The notes under the pieces were generated by a model. The model ran no database searches, was not told where the DNA came from, and saw nothing but the letters and a program-made list of their open reading frames with translations. This document shows positions 21,405 to 32,760 of a stretch of 64,000 nt of DNA, in pieces (the stretch's first letter is position 1; every line of letters starts with the position of its first letter). Source of the DNA: Megaustenia siamemsis (Eukaryota > Mollusca > Gastropoda > Stylommatophora > Ariophantidae); the NCBI GenBank assembly GCA_032433765.1, contig JAVIAB010000160.1, forward strand, positions 34,753,702 through 34,817,701, in the 5' to 3' direction. Both the position numbers and the translations under genes were made by a program.

Positions 21405-24400
21405 CAGCCTGCGTCTATTCTTGAGCTAGACCAACTCTACCTCCTGTTTCAAGCCTTCACCATGCGTCTCTTCTCGAACTAAACCAACACTACCCCCTGT
21501 GTCAAACCTTCAGCGTGCGTCTCTTCTCAAGCTAAACCAACTCTACCCCCATATGTCAAACCTTCAGCGTGCATCTCTTCTCAAACTAAACCAACTCTAC
21601 CCCCTGTGTCAAACCTTCAGCGTGTGTCTCTTCTCGAGCTAAACCAACTCTACCTCCTGTGTCAAACCTTCAGCCTGTTTCTATTCTCAAGCTAAACCAA
21701 CTCTACCTCCTGTGTCAAAACTTCAGGGTGCGTCTCTTCTCGAGCTAAACCAACTCTACCTCCTGTGTCCAAACCTTCAGCGCGCGTCTCTTCTCGAGCT
21801 AAACCAAGTCTAACGAATGTGTCAAACCTTCAGCGTGCGTCTATTCTCGAGCTAGACCAACTCTACCTCCTGTTTCAAGCGTTCATCATGCGTCGCTTCT
21901 CGAACTAAACCAACACTACCCCCTGTGTCAAACCTTCAGCGTGCGTCTCTTCTCAAGCTAAACCAACTCTACCCCCATATGTCAAACCTTCAATGTGCGT
22001 CTATTCTCGAACTAAACCAACTCTACCCCAAGTGTCAAACCTACAGCATGTTTCTCTTCTCGAACTAAACCAACTCTACCTCCTGTGTCAAACCTTCAGC
22101 CTGTTTCTATTTTCAAGCTAAACCAACTCTACCTCCTGTGTCAAACCTTCAGCCTGTTTCTATTGTCGAGCTAAACCAACTCTACCTCCTGTGTCAAACC
22201 TTCAGCGTGGGTCTCTTCTCAAGCTAAACCAACTCTACCCCCATGTGTCAAACCTTCAACGTGCGTCTCTTCTCGAGCTAAACCAACTCTACCCCAAGTG
22301 TCAAACATTCAGCATGTTTCTCTTCTCGAACTAAACCAACTCTACCTCCTGTGTCAAACCTTCAGCGTGCGTCTATTCTCGAGCTAGACCAACTCTACCT
22401 CCTGTTTCAAGCGTTCAGCATGCGTCGCTTCTCGATCAAAACCAACACTACCCCCTGTGTCAAACCTTCAGCCTGTTTCTATTCTCAAGCTAAACCAACT
22501 CTACCTCCTGTGTCAAAACTTCAGGGTGCGTCTCTTCTCGAGCTAAACCAACTCTACCTCCTGTGTCCAAACTTCAGCGCGCGTCTCTTCTCGAGCTAAA
22601 CCAACTCTACCTCCTGTGTCAAACCTTCAGCATGTTTCTATTCTCAAGCTAAACCAACTCTACCTCCTGTGTCAAAACTTCAGGGTGCGTCTCTTCTCGA
22701 GCTAAACCAACTCTACCTCCTGTGTCAAAACTTCAGCGAGCGTCTCTTCTCGAGCTAAACCAACTCTACCTCATGTGTCCAAACCTTCAGCGCTCGTCTC
22801 TTCTCGAGCTAAACCAAATCTAACTAATGTGTCAAACCTTCAGCGTGCGTCTCTTCTTGAGCTATCTTAGCCTCTACTGCCAGTTGTTGTAAACTATTAA
22901 TGGCCTTTTTATTGTCTCGTGCAAGATCCGTCGTCCGACAAGGGTCACAAAGGTTCAATATCTACAAAGTTTTCATACCTTCAGATTGCGACTCTTCTCG
23001 AACTAAACCAACTCTACCTACTGTGTCAAACCTTCAGCGTGCGTCTATTCTCGAGCTAGACCAACTCTACCTGCTGTTTCAAGCGTTCAGCATGTGTCGC
23101 TTCTCGATCTAAACCAACACTACCCCCTGTGTCAAACCTTCAGCGTGCGTCTCTTCTCAAGCTAAACCAACTCTACCCCAAGTGTCAAACCTTCAGCATG
23201 TTTCTCTTCTCGAACTAAACCAACTCTACCTCCTGTGTCAAACCTTCAGCGTGCGTCTATTCTCGAACTAAACCAACTCTACCTCCTGTGTCAAACCTTC
23301 AGCGTGCGTAACTAAACCAACTCTACCTGCTGTGTCAAACCTTCAGCGTGCGTCTATTCTCTAGCTAGACCAACTCTACCTCCTGTTTCAAGCGTTCAGC
23401 ATGCGTCGCTTCTCGAACTAAACCAATTACCTCTGAAGTCGGAGTAAATCTGCCTGCATGGCGAGGGGCATCCTGTAATGAGATAAAACAGACTTTACAC
23501 GCAAAATTCAGTCCCACAAAATTGAGTGGGTGGGACTTCGTCAGAGGTCAAAGCTGACGAAAGCGAACGAACGAACTAAACCAACACTACCCCCTGTGTC
23601 AAACCTTCAGCGTGCGTCTCTTCTCAAGCTAAAACAACTCTACCCCCATGTGTCAAACCTTAAATGTGCGTCTCTTCTCGAACTAAACCAACTCTACCCC
23701 AAGTGTCAAACCTTCACCGTGTGTCTCTTCTCGAGCAAAACCAACTCTACCTCCTGTGTTAAACCTTCAGCCTGTTTCTATTCTCAAGCTAAACCAACTC
23801 TACCTCCCGTGTCAAACCTTCACCGTGTGTCTCTTCTTGAGCTAAACCAACTCTACCTCATGTGTCAAACCTTCAGCGTGCGTCTCCTCTCGAGCTAAAC
23901 CAACTCTACCTAATGTGTCAAACCTTCAGCGTGTGTTCCTTCTCGAGCTAAATCAACTCTACGTCCTGTGTCAAAACTTCAGAGTGCGTCCCTTCTCGAG
24001 CTAAACCATGTCTAACTAATGTGTCAAACCTTCAGCGTGCGTCTCTTCTTGAGCTATCTTAGCCTCTACTGCCAGTTGTTGTAAACTATTAATGGCCTTT
24101 TTATTGTCTCGTGCAAGATCCGTCATCCGACAAGGGTCACAAAGGTTCAATATCTACAAAGTTGTCATACTTTCAGCTTGCGTCTCTTCTCGAACTAAAC
24201 CAACTCTACCTACTGTGTCAAACCTTCAGCGTGCGTCTTTTCTCGAGCTAGACCAACTCTACCTGCTGTTTCAAGCGTTCAGCATGCGTCGCTTCTTGAA
24301 CTAAACCAACACTACCCCCTGTGTCAAACGTTCAGCTTGCGTCTCTTCTCAAGCTAAACCAATTCTACCCCCATGTGTCAAACCTTCAATGTGCGTCTCT

Positions 24401-24495
24401 TCTCGAACTAAACCAACTTTACCCCAAGTGTCAAACCTACAGCATGTTTCTCTTCTCGAACTAAACCAACTCTACCTCCTGTGTCAAACCTTCAG
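21405..24495. repeat. Minisatellite array, about 53-bp unit, 3.1 kb, with higher-order structure
   Basis: More than 50 units containing gagctaaaccaactctacct, cctgtgtcaaaccttcagc and gtgcgtctcttct, with variants carrying ctcgag or ctcgaac. Blocks of variant units and the spacer recur with a period of roughly 1.2-1.6 kb. Short open frames inside it come from the repetition. Confidence 0.92.
23414..23584 (+). mobile_element. SINE (family S4) inserted in the 53-bp array
   Basis: Insert 23427-23571 is flanked by cgaactaaaccaa at 23414-23426 and 23572-23584. It carries the 3' part of the SINE at 25590-25905 (cgcaaaattcagtcc, gggacttcgtcagaggt) and a (CGAA)n tail. The flanking 13 bp are array sequence, so the TSD is plausible but not independent proof. 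Confidence 0.7.
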
Positions 24496-25010
24496 CCAAC
24501 AACTATTGTTTGTTACACACCAACAACTACTGTTTGTTACACACCAACAACTACTGTTTGTTACACACCAACAACTACTGTTTGTTACGCACCAACAACT
24601 ACTGTTTGTTACGCACCAACAACTACTGTTTGTTACGCTAACAACTACTGTTTGTTACACACCAACAACTACTGTTTGTTACACACCAACAACTACTGTT
24701 TGTTACACACCAACAACTACTGTTTGTTACACACCAACAACTACTGTTTGTTACACACCAACAACTACTGTTTGTTACACACCAACAACTACTGTTTGTT
24801 ACACACCAACAACTACTGTTTGTTACACACCAACAACTACTGTTTGTTACACACCAACAACTACTGTTTGTTACACACCAACAACTACTGTTTGCTACAC
24901 ACAAGCAACTACTGTTTGTTACACACCAACAACTACTGTTTGTTACACACCAACAGCTACTGTTTGTTACACACCAACAACTACTGTTTGCTACACACAA
25001 GCTGCTACTA
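24496..25010. repeat. 24-bp minisatellite
   Basis: About 21 copies of aacaactactgtttgttaca + cacc. The 24-bp period is a multiple of three, so frames stay open on both strands (TTTVCYTP, NNYCLLHT, and VTNSSCWC on minus). I treat these as repetition artefacts. Confidence 0.95.
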
Positions 25011-25177
25011 TTCTGTCTCTTTCTCCTTCCATCCTTCTGTCTGTCCTCTGTTTCCCACAAATTATAAGATATGACAGTAGCTGGTGCCCACCGATGATCT
25101 TCTACATGGGCTGCAGTAGGTGAAAGTTCCTGCATTTTCATATTTTAAAGGTTCATCTCTCAGTGGTTATCCACCTC

Positions 25178-25446
25178 TATTCTATATACTTATGAGTCCA
25201 TGTTACTCCTTCAGATGAAAGAGATGGGAGTTAAGATGGGCACAGTGAGAAACAAGAAACGTGGACGTATGAGGACTTATCAGCCAACACAGAACTGGAG
25301 TCATCAGTTGCTGGACACTACGGGACTTGCTGAGGTGGGGATCTGAGCACCTATGGACATGTTCGGAGTGCAATGATGATGACCTGCAATGGACATGTTC
25401 AGAGTGCAATGATGATGACCTGCAAATAACCCAATATTCTATATAC
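25178..25446 (+). mobile_element. 5'-truncated L-RH retroelement, 3' end
   Basis: A perfect 12-bp TSD, tattctatatac, lies at 25178-25189 and 25435-25446. The insert encodes the C-terminus MKEMGVKMGT..., VISCWTLRDLLR-like and GSEHLWTCSECND..., with a frameshift, and ends gcaaataaccca. A 34-bp piece (tggacatgttc.gagtgcaat) is duplicated near 25353-25420. It is non-functional. Confidence 0.82.
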
Positions 25447-25589
25447 AACCACCACTACTTGAACTGTGACTATTCCTATCTTAATTGCATCTTCTGAAAC
25501 CTAAATTCATGCTTGTAGAATTCTCATCAGCACGGAGACCATTAGTACTTTCTTTACTAATCGCACAGATGGTCTTGTATATAGATCCA

Positions 25590-25905
25590 TCATTGGGGAC
25601 TAGTTGTCTCAAGGCAAGATGCCGGTCTCGAGACAGAGAGGTTATGGGTTCAAATCCTGGCTGCACCCAGGGATTTGGGATTTCTATTTATGATTTCTCT
25701 CTGTGGCAACCACCCCTGGTCTCAGTAGCGAGGCCCAGTTTGAAACGTCAATTACTCATTGACGGAAAAAATAGTACCAACGGAGTTATCTGCCTGTGTG
25801 GCGAGGGACCCTTGTGCTCACGGCTGCCAGAGAAAAATAGATTAACACGCAAAATTCAGTTCCTAGTCGCTTGGGACTTCGTCAGAGGTAAAAGCTGCTC
25901 CCACA
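25590..25905 (+). mobile_element. tRNA-headed SINE (family S4)
   Basis: The head 25590-25665 is tRNA-like with the B box gggttcaaatcctgg. The body runs through cctggtctcagtagcgaggc and ends with cgcaaaattcagt and gggacttcgtcagaggt, the part shared with 23427-23571. The A box is decayed. A clean TSD was not found because the 69-bp array abuts its 3' end. Confidence 0.7.
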
Positions 25906-25913
25906 AAAAAAAA

Positions 25914-26212
25914 TCTCTCACCACTGTACTCAATGTCCATTAGTGCTCCAATCCCTGTCCTGATCACACAGATGTTCTTTGATCCATCACCACTGTACTC
26001 AATGTCCATTAGTGCTCCAATCCCTGTCCTGATCACACAGATGTTCTTTGATCTATCACCAATGTTTTCAATGTCCATTAGTGCTCCAATCCCTGTCCTG
26101 ATCACACAGATGTTCTTTGATCCATCACCACTGTACTCAATGTCCATTAGTGCTCCAATCCCTGTCCTGATCACACAGATGTTCTTTGATCCATCACCAC
26201 TGTACTCAGATT
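25914..26212. repeat. 69-bp tandem repeat, just over four copies
   Basis: Units contain tcaatgtccattagtgctcc and cacagatgttctttgatcc, nearly identical. 69 bp is a multiple of three, so about 100 codons are open on each strand. No independent evidence of coding. Confidence 0.93.
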
Positions 26213-26544
26213 CTGTCCTATTTCAATACTCCAAGCCAGATGTGTAACAATAAAGCAAATATATTAAATGGAATATATATAATCATGCGGCAACTCATTA
26301 CTCAAAGATATCAACTATTCATCAAACTGTGTCCTCCACAACAAAAAGTCAACATTGGTTTTAGCAATTCTGACCACCTCCTATGTTTAAAATTGGCATA
26401 AAAAATTGACATGAACGTGACTTATCAGAAATTTTCAGCAGTTTTTGGTACCACATCGGCAAAAAGTTCAAATTTGATCCTTCCTGCTGCCTAAAATGAG
26501 AATAATGTGAAAATGTTTCTTATTTTATGAATTTTTACAACATA
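26213..26544. other. No feature recognised
   Basis: AT-rich linker between two arrays. Confidence 0.45.
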
Positions 26545-27176
26545 ATCACTGAGAAATGGAACATTATCACTGACCAAATGGAACATAATAACTGATCAAT
26601 GGAACATTATCACTGACCAATTAAACATAATAACTGATCAATGGAACATAATCACTGACCAATTGAGCATAATCACTGACTAATGGGACATTATCACTGA
26701 CCAATGGAACATTATCAGTGACCAACGGGACATTATCACTGACCAATGGAACATAATCAATGACCAATGGAATATAATCAATGACCATTGGAACATAATC
26801 ACTGATCAATGGAATATAATCAATGACCATTGGAACATAATCACTGACCAATTGAACATAATCACTGACCAATGGAACATAATCAATGACCAATGGAATA
26901 TAATCAATGACCATTGGAACATAATCACTGATCAATGGAATATAATCAATGACCATTGGAACATAATCAATGACCAATAGAACATAATCAATGACCATTG
27001 GAACATAATCACTGACCAATGGAACATAATCAATGACCAATGGAACATAATCAATGACCAATGGAGCATAATCAATGACCAATGGAACATTATCACTAAC
27101 CAATAGAACATAATCACTGACCAATGGAACATAATCAATGACCAATGGAACATAATCAATGACCAATGGGATATAA
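26545..27176. repeat. 21-bp array, compound block copy 1
   Basis: About 30 copies of accaatggaacataatcaat + g. The period of 21 keeps long minus-strand frames open. The same unit forms 35797-36350. Confidence 0.93.
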
Positions 27177-28260
27177 TCAGCAACAAATCTTCATTTCCTG
27201 ACGGTAGCAACAAAAATATACATGTCACTCTAGACCTCCATCATATTAGCCAAACTCTAGACCTCCATCATATTAGCCAAACTCTAGACCTCCATCATAT
27301 TAACCAAACTCTAGACCTCCATCATATTAGCCAAACTCTAAACCTCCATCATATTAACCAAACTCTAGACCTCCATCATATTAGCCAAACTCTAAACCTC
27401 CATCATATTAGCCAAACTCTAAACATCCATCATATTAGCCAAACTCTAGACCTCCATCATATTAGCCAAACTCTAGACCTCCAACATATTAGCCAAACTC
27501 TAAACCTCCATCATATTAGCCAAACTCTAGACCTCCATCATATTAGCCAAACTCTAAACCTCCATCATATTAGCCAAACTCTAGACCTCCATCATATTAG
27601 CCAAACTCTAAACCTCCATCATATTAGCCAAACTCTAAATCTCCATCATATTAGCCAAACTCTAGACCTCAATCATATTAGCCAAACTCTAGACCTCCAT
27701 CATATTAGCCAAACTCTAGAGCACCATCATATTATCCAAACTCTAGACCACCATCATATTAGCCAAACTCTAGACCTCCATCATATTAGTCAAACTCTAA
27801 ACCTCCATCATATTAGCCAAACTCCAAACCTCCATCATATTGTCAAACTCTAAACCTCCATCATATTAGCTAAACTCTAGACCTCCATCATATTAGCTAA
27901 ACCCTAGACCTCCATCATATTAGCCAAACTCTAGACCTCCATCATATTAGCCAAACTCTAAACCTCCATCATATTAGCTAAACTCTAGACCTCCATCATA
28001 TTAGCTAAACTCTAGACCTCCATCATATTAGCCAAACTCTAGACCTCCATCATATTAGCCAAACTCTAGACCTCCATCATATTAGCCAAACTCTATTTAT
28101 GTCATAAATTAGGTCTCTCATTTGAGTCAGCAACAGCGGATGAATGTGTCAATAAAGAAGTTATGGTTTTTAACCAGACATTCGGAAAAGATGGTCAAAT
28201 GTCTATGTATCTGACGAATGGTCAAGCAAACACGAACGCCACTGAATATCACTTCCAAAT
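27177..28260. repeat. Linker, 27-bp array and flank, compound block copy 1
   Basis: The linker (27177-27227: caacaaatcttcat.tcctga, aatatacatgtcactctaga) leads into about 32 copies of actctagacctccatcatat + tagccaa (27228-28094), then a unique flank (28095-28260: tatttatg..ataaattaggt to ggtcaagcaaaca). All three parts recur at 36351-36918 and 39637-39950. Confidence 0.92.
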
Positions 28261-28318
28261 TTAGATGAAGCAATTAACCATTTGTATGTGTTAAAGGCTA
28301 TTTGTATGTGTTATAGGC

Positions 28319-28742
28319 TATTTGTATGTAAAGGTAAAGAACGAGACTTGAATCGGCATCTTAGCACGTGAGGTTTCACCCATATGTGCTCATCCACCTA
28401 TCCAGAAGTGTTCGGAGACTTCTGGATAGTGTCGCTTCAAGCATAAAAACTCACGATGTGAGGTGGCATTCCTCACCTTCCAAGAGTAGTATACTCTGGT
28501 ACCCATTTCTGCCAGCAGCTGGGTCAACAGCGGGGGTATTTTTTTCTCAACCAGACCTTCGGCACATGATTTTTGGGGTAATGTGGTTGGTATTACACTC
28601 GTGCCACTTTACTCTACCAGAAAAAAATCTGGTACCCATTAAAGGTTGGGTGAACCCAGAAGCCATAGGTTGGGATCGAACCCTATCTCTTGTCCTTTGT
28701 ACTGCAGAACCACTGAGCTATCGCGGCTCCCCTATTTGTATG
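28319..28742 (-). mobile_element. SINE S1 copy, altered 3' region
   Basis: The minus strand carries the tRNA head (gagctatcgcggctcc reversed, near 28718-28733) and the ggtaatgtggttggtatta block. The S1 3' terminus is replaced by unrelated sequence up to about 28331. Flanks ctatttgtatg at 28319-28329 and 28732-28742 could be a TSD, but this motif is itself repeated locally. Confidence 0.65.
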
Positions 28743-29024
28743 CGTTATAGACTATTCGTATGTGAAGTTTTTTTTACACACTTTGTGACAATAACAATGC
28801 GAGATCATTTACATCGAAGAAGCCAATATTGGTATTTTAATGTATAGTGATTTATTAATAAATGTGTGAATGAAATTTCCCAGTGACCTGACTAATCGCT
28901 TGTTTTCTGTAGCAATTTAAATGGCGAGACAAAACCAAAATCTAACACTTGTGGCTTACAATATCTTGACTCGGTTTTTGGAGGCGATATAGCCATTTGT
29001 ATTTATTGTTCATTTCTGTATCTC
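28743..29024. other. No feature recognised
   Basis: AT-rich, no repeat found. Confidence 0.4.
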
Positions 29025-29037
29025 CTTCTTCTACCTT

Positions 29038-29573
29038 TGAGCACCCTGTGGAGCATAGGTCTTTAACAAACACTTTCAGCTCCCTGTGGAGCATAGGTCT
29101 TCAACAAACACTTTCAGCTCCCTGTGGAGCATAGGTCTTTAACAAACACTTTCAGCTCCCTGTGGAGCATAGGTCTTTAACAAACACTTTCAGCTCCCTG
29201 TGGAGCATAGGTCTTTAACAAACACTTACAGCTCCCTGTGTAGCATAGGTCTTTAACAAACACTTTCAACTCCCTGTGGAGCATAGGTCTTTAACAAACA
29301 CTTTCAACTCCCTGTGGAGCATAGGTCTTCAAAAAACACTTTCAGCTCCCTGTGGAGCATAGGTCTTTAACAAACACTTTCAACTCCCTGTGGAGCATAG
29401 GTCTTCAACAAACACTTTCAGCTCCCTGTGGAGCATAGGTCTTCAAAAAACACTTTCAGCTCCCAGTGGAGCATAGGTCTTCAAAAAACACTTTCAGCTC
29501 CCAGTGGAGCATAGGTCTTCAAAAAACACTTTCAGCTCCCAGTGAAGCATAGGTCTTCAACAAACACTTTCCA
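29038..29573 (-). repeat. 39-bp minisatellite made from the LINE stop-codon region
   Basis: Each unit on the minus strand equals 13 codons, KVFVEDLCSTGS plus TGA. The same bases occur once at 4901-4945. Units differ by small changes (gtctttaac or gtcttcaac; cctgtgg or ccagtgg). Confidence 0.93.
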
Positions 29574-29855
29574 AGCCCTTCTGTTTATTGCTATTCTTTT
29601 AAGATAATTCCATGTCTTCCCTATCATCTTCATTTCTACTACTATGTCTTCTCCAAGAATTCCTTGGTCTTCCTCTGTTTTTTTCCTGAGGATTCCACAA
29701 AGCGGCCTGTTGGCTTCCGCAGTGTGTGTCCTGTCCAGCACAATCACCTTTGCTGTATCTCTTTATCCATTGGTATTTGACTGGTACATTTCCATAATTC
29801 TATGTTAGTGATTTTGTCCTGCCATTTCCATCCTTTTATTCTGCGTAAGCATCCA

Positions 29856-30166
29856 TTAACTCTTTCCGTACGTTTCGCCGCACTGTGTGCCAAGATGATT
29901 TCAGCAGCGTACGTTTCGCTGCATAGTGCGTCTCACTCAATTTGATTAGTGTGAATGCCATCAAACCATATTCTTTTTACATGTCTTGTATCATCTTGAT
30001 ATTGGTATAATCTAATAACTTGTTCAATTATCTAAAAATTCATATATAATATGTTATATGTTAGAGAAATATAAATATGTACATTGATTCTTAAAGTGAT
30101 GAAAAATGTTGTCTCTGAAATCTCTTCCGTTGCGTCAATGAAAAGCTTCCGTACGGAAAGAGTTAA
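29856..30166. mobile_element. piggyBac-like TTAA MITE
   Basis: A 303-bp insert (29860-30162) has terminal inverted repeats ctctttccgtacg / cgtacggaaagag, flanked by TTAA at 29856-29859 and 30163-30166. Removal of the insert and one TTAA restores the LINE reading frame across the site (QTFIN then GCLRRI). TTAA duplication is the hallmark of piggyBac-type transposition. There is no coding capacity, so it would depend on a transposase elsewhere. Confidence 0.85.
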
Positions 30167-30290
30167 TGAAAGTCTGTATCTTCATGATTGTCATTTTTGT
30201 TGTTCTCCATGTTTCAAAGCCATACAGTAGGACTGACTTAATTCCATTTTTGTATAATCTTGTGAAATTGTAATGGGATCACAAATAGGT

Positions 30291-30789
30291 GAGAATATTC
30301 TATAATGATGAAGAGGCAGACTCTCCCATTTAAATGACATTACTATATTATTTACCTGATATAATCATATGGACGGGCATGACCTACATATTGTTTTTGA
30401 TAATAGAAAGACAATCTGCTATTTTGAAAACTGTGTATCATAATAAATCAATTAAAAATTCTTACATTTATTTCATTGGTGTACAGACAATTGAATGATT
30501 TAATTTTGGAAATGTGCCTCAAATTAAAACAGACAAAAAATACAGCAGAAATTCCACACACCTGTGTTAAGTCTCTGAAAAAAAGCCAACCTGGCATATT
30601 GATTTTTTTCTCCATGGCTTTGTTAATGAATTTATGCACAAATTAATACAGTTAAAAATTCATAACTTTTTGTCTAATTGTCGTACAGCCATAAATAAGG
30701 TATCATTGTTTAGCTTTCATCATGGGCTATCCAGCTAACTTGTTTTAAATCATAACAGACTATTTTGAATTTGTTTATAAAAGTAGCTA
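30291..30789. other. No feature recognised
   Basis: AT-rich background. Confidence 0.45.
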
Positions 30790-31420
30790 CAGTGTTGTTG
30801 CTTCCCTCTAGTCTATCTCTTCGTCCCTCAATTTTCCCAGTTGTCACAATATATTCCAGCTATTCCCTTCTCATTACTTGGCCAAATAATGATGATTGTT
30901 TCTTCTATTATTAATATTGGAAATTATCTCTCTTTTTGCTTTGGCCTCTTTCAGAACGTTTTCATTACAATTACTCTTCTTATCTGTCCCATGGTATTCT
31001 CAACATTCTTCTCTAAAACTACATTTCTACAGCCTGCAAGGCTGTCTCTTATCCTCTGGACTGCTGCTGGACCCTACTTGTACTAAATCTAAATCGTTGG
31101 ATCCATCTTCTCAGACTTGAACCCTACTGCTAGTACATGTATTATCAAATCGCACTCGAGGACCCATCATGATCATGTCAATGAATATCAGACTGGGGCA
31201 TCTATCTTCTCAGACCTGAGACCTAGAGCCTATCATTATCATCACTTGACCGGGAGCCTACAGTTTGAACCTTGAATATAAATTTAGTAAAGTGACAAGA
31301 TAGAAATTCCTGGGTTTACCATGAACTTTTTTCCATGTCGATACGAGACAAATAAACTTACTGTGCTTCCAATTGCAATGTGGAAGAAAACTACCAGGTT
31401 TAGGTTCGTCATCGTCCAGG
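30790..31420 (-). pseudogene. LINE RT C-terminal fragment (pair with 43080-43700)
   Basis: Minus-strand pieces such as NEKGIAGIYCDNWEN and GTKR match the linker after the RT palm in the L-type ORFs at 32018-32398 (basic, KSNENVLKE). The non-coding part from 31255 to 31410 is almost the same as 43550-43700, so both derive from one repeat. The reading frame is broken. Confidence 0.65.
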
Positions 31421-32523
31421 AAGCTAGGTCATAATATAAATAATCTAAGGTATGCTGATGATAGAGCAGAATGGCGCTCCATGGTAGCCAACATTCGTTG
31501 CGGAGACGGCACTCAATGATGATGATGATGCTGATGATACAGTCTTAATCGCTAAGAGTGAAAATGAGTTACAAGAAATGTTAGACGTTATAGTGAAAGA
31601 AAGCAAAAATAAAGGACTCAGCCTTAATAGCAAAAAGACAGAAGTAATGGTAACAACAAAGAAAAAGACACCTCATTGCAAAAAAAAGACAAGTGAAACA
31701 ATATTAAGACAGGTAAATAAATTTAAATATTTGGGAACTTTGTTAACCTCAGAAGGAAGATGTACAAAAGAGGTGAGATGCCGAATGACTCAGGCAAAAG
31801 CAGCTTTCCAAAAAATGAGGAAGATTCTGTGCAATCCATTTTTGACAATAGAAACAAAAGAAATTCAAATAAACTGGAGACGATCGTAACTTATGATGAC
31901 TGGATCAACTATCAAATTAATCCATCAGTTTAAATATTAAATACCGATCTACATTACAAAATCTAAACTAAACACAACAATTTACTAAACATTGAATTAA
32001 AATAAAATAATTAAAACGTGAGAAAATGTTGGAAAATACCAGAAACCGTTAGCTTGTGTGGCTTGGGTCCAGCAGCTTTCCAAAAAATTAGGAAGATACT
32101 ATGCAATCAATTGTTGACAATAGAAACAAGAAAAAGAGTTCTTAAATGTTATGTAGAGCCAGTCTTAACATATGGATGTGAATCATGGACAATAGGACAA
32201 CAGACAAGAAAATCAATGGAGGCTGTGGAAATCTGGTTTTACAGAATTATGTTGAGAATACCATGGACAGCTAAGAAAAGTAATGAAAATGTTCTGAAAG
32301 AGGTCAAAGCAAAAAGAGAGCTAATTTCCAATATTAGGAAGAAACAATCATCATTTTTTGGCCATGTATGGAGAAGGGCCAAAGAGAGAAAATACTAGAT
32401 AGCTTGGTGTCATGGCATGGAAAACAGTCAACAACAGAACTGATACAATGCACTGTAGATAGAAGATTGTGGAAGAACATTAGCGCCTACACCAACCGGT
32501 ATGGCACATGATGATGATGATGA
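31421..32523 (+). pseudogene. LINE RT: palm YADD to C-terminus, rearranged
   Basis: The plus strand contains the catalytic tyrosine-alanine-aspartate-aspartate codons at 31450-31462, split by a 65-bp insertion. It continues after the insertion with TVLIAKSENELQEMLDVI and FKYLGTLLTSEGRCTKEV. The block AAFQKMRKILCN (31798-31859) is repeated as AAFQKIRKILCN (32070-32130) after about 210 bp of unrelated sequence. Then follow YGCESWTIGQQTRKSMEA, KSNENVLKEVKAKRELI, and a broken end with TTELI and WKNISAYTNRYG, and an (ATG)n tail at 32507-32523. It may be two overlapping copies. It is inactive. Confidence 0.72.
31452..31538 (+). mobile_element. 65-bp LINE 3'-end insertion in the RT catalytic box
   Basis: TSDs atgctgatgat at 31452-31462 and 31528-31538 enclose 65 bp that match the 3' terminus of family L-EN (ccatggtagccaac, ggagacggcactcaatgatg in the sense direction). 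The target is the YADD codons themselves. Confidence 0.82.
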
Positions 32524-32760
32524 ATGAGAAGGGACCAGCTGGAATATACTGTGACAACTGGAAAAATCGAGGGACAAAGAAATAGAGGGAAGCAAAGAGA
32601 AAAGATAGCAGACAGCTTAATAAAATGGCTTGGCAGAAAGTCAACAACAGAAATGATAAATAACTTGTCGAGATCGAAAGTTGTGGAGAGACGTGGGTGT
32701 CTAATGGACACATTAACTCAAAGTTTCCAGCCATTCTGACACAACTCAAGGGGTGTCTAG
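32524..32760 (+). pseudogene. LINE C-terminal fragment, second copy
   Basis: The plus strand reads RRDQLEYTVTTGKIEGQRNR, IKWLGRKSTTEMINNLSRSK and VVERRG. This is the region after GHV.RR that the preceding copy lacks. It may be the remainder of an element into which the copy ending at 32523 was inserted. Confidence 0.65.

Larger units (their letters stand above)
29025..30290 (-). mobile_element. LINE C-terminal region with terminal minisatellite, interrupted by a MITE
   Basis: The minus strand from about 30285 gives SVLLYGFETWRTTKMTIMKI and QTFIN, then is cut by the MITE. It resumes at 29855 with GCLRRIKGWKWQDK, EANRPLCGILRKK, GKTWNYLKRIAINRRAWK and VFVEDLCFTGS, then the stop. Next come about 14 tandem copies of the 39-bp stop-codon end (29038-29573), then a short (GAAG)-type tail at 29025-29037. 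This is the C-terminus of the same LINE family as 4886-4964. It has no palm and is inactive. Confidence 0.82.

Noticed and set aside
21405..24495. CRISPR-like appearance of regular repeats
   Set aside because: There are no unique spacers of constant length, the units are contiguous, and the sequence is clearly eukaryotic.
24389..25141. Overlapping 244-, 197- and 167-codon frames on both strands
   Set aside because: All come from the 24-bp array. Open frames in three registers at once argue against coding.
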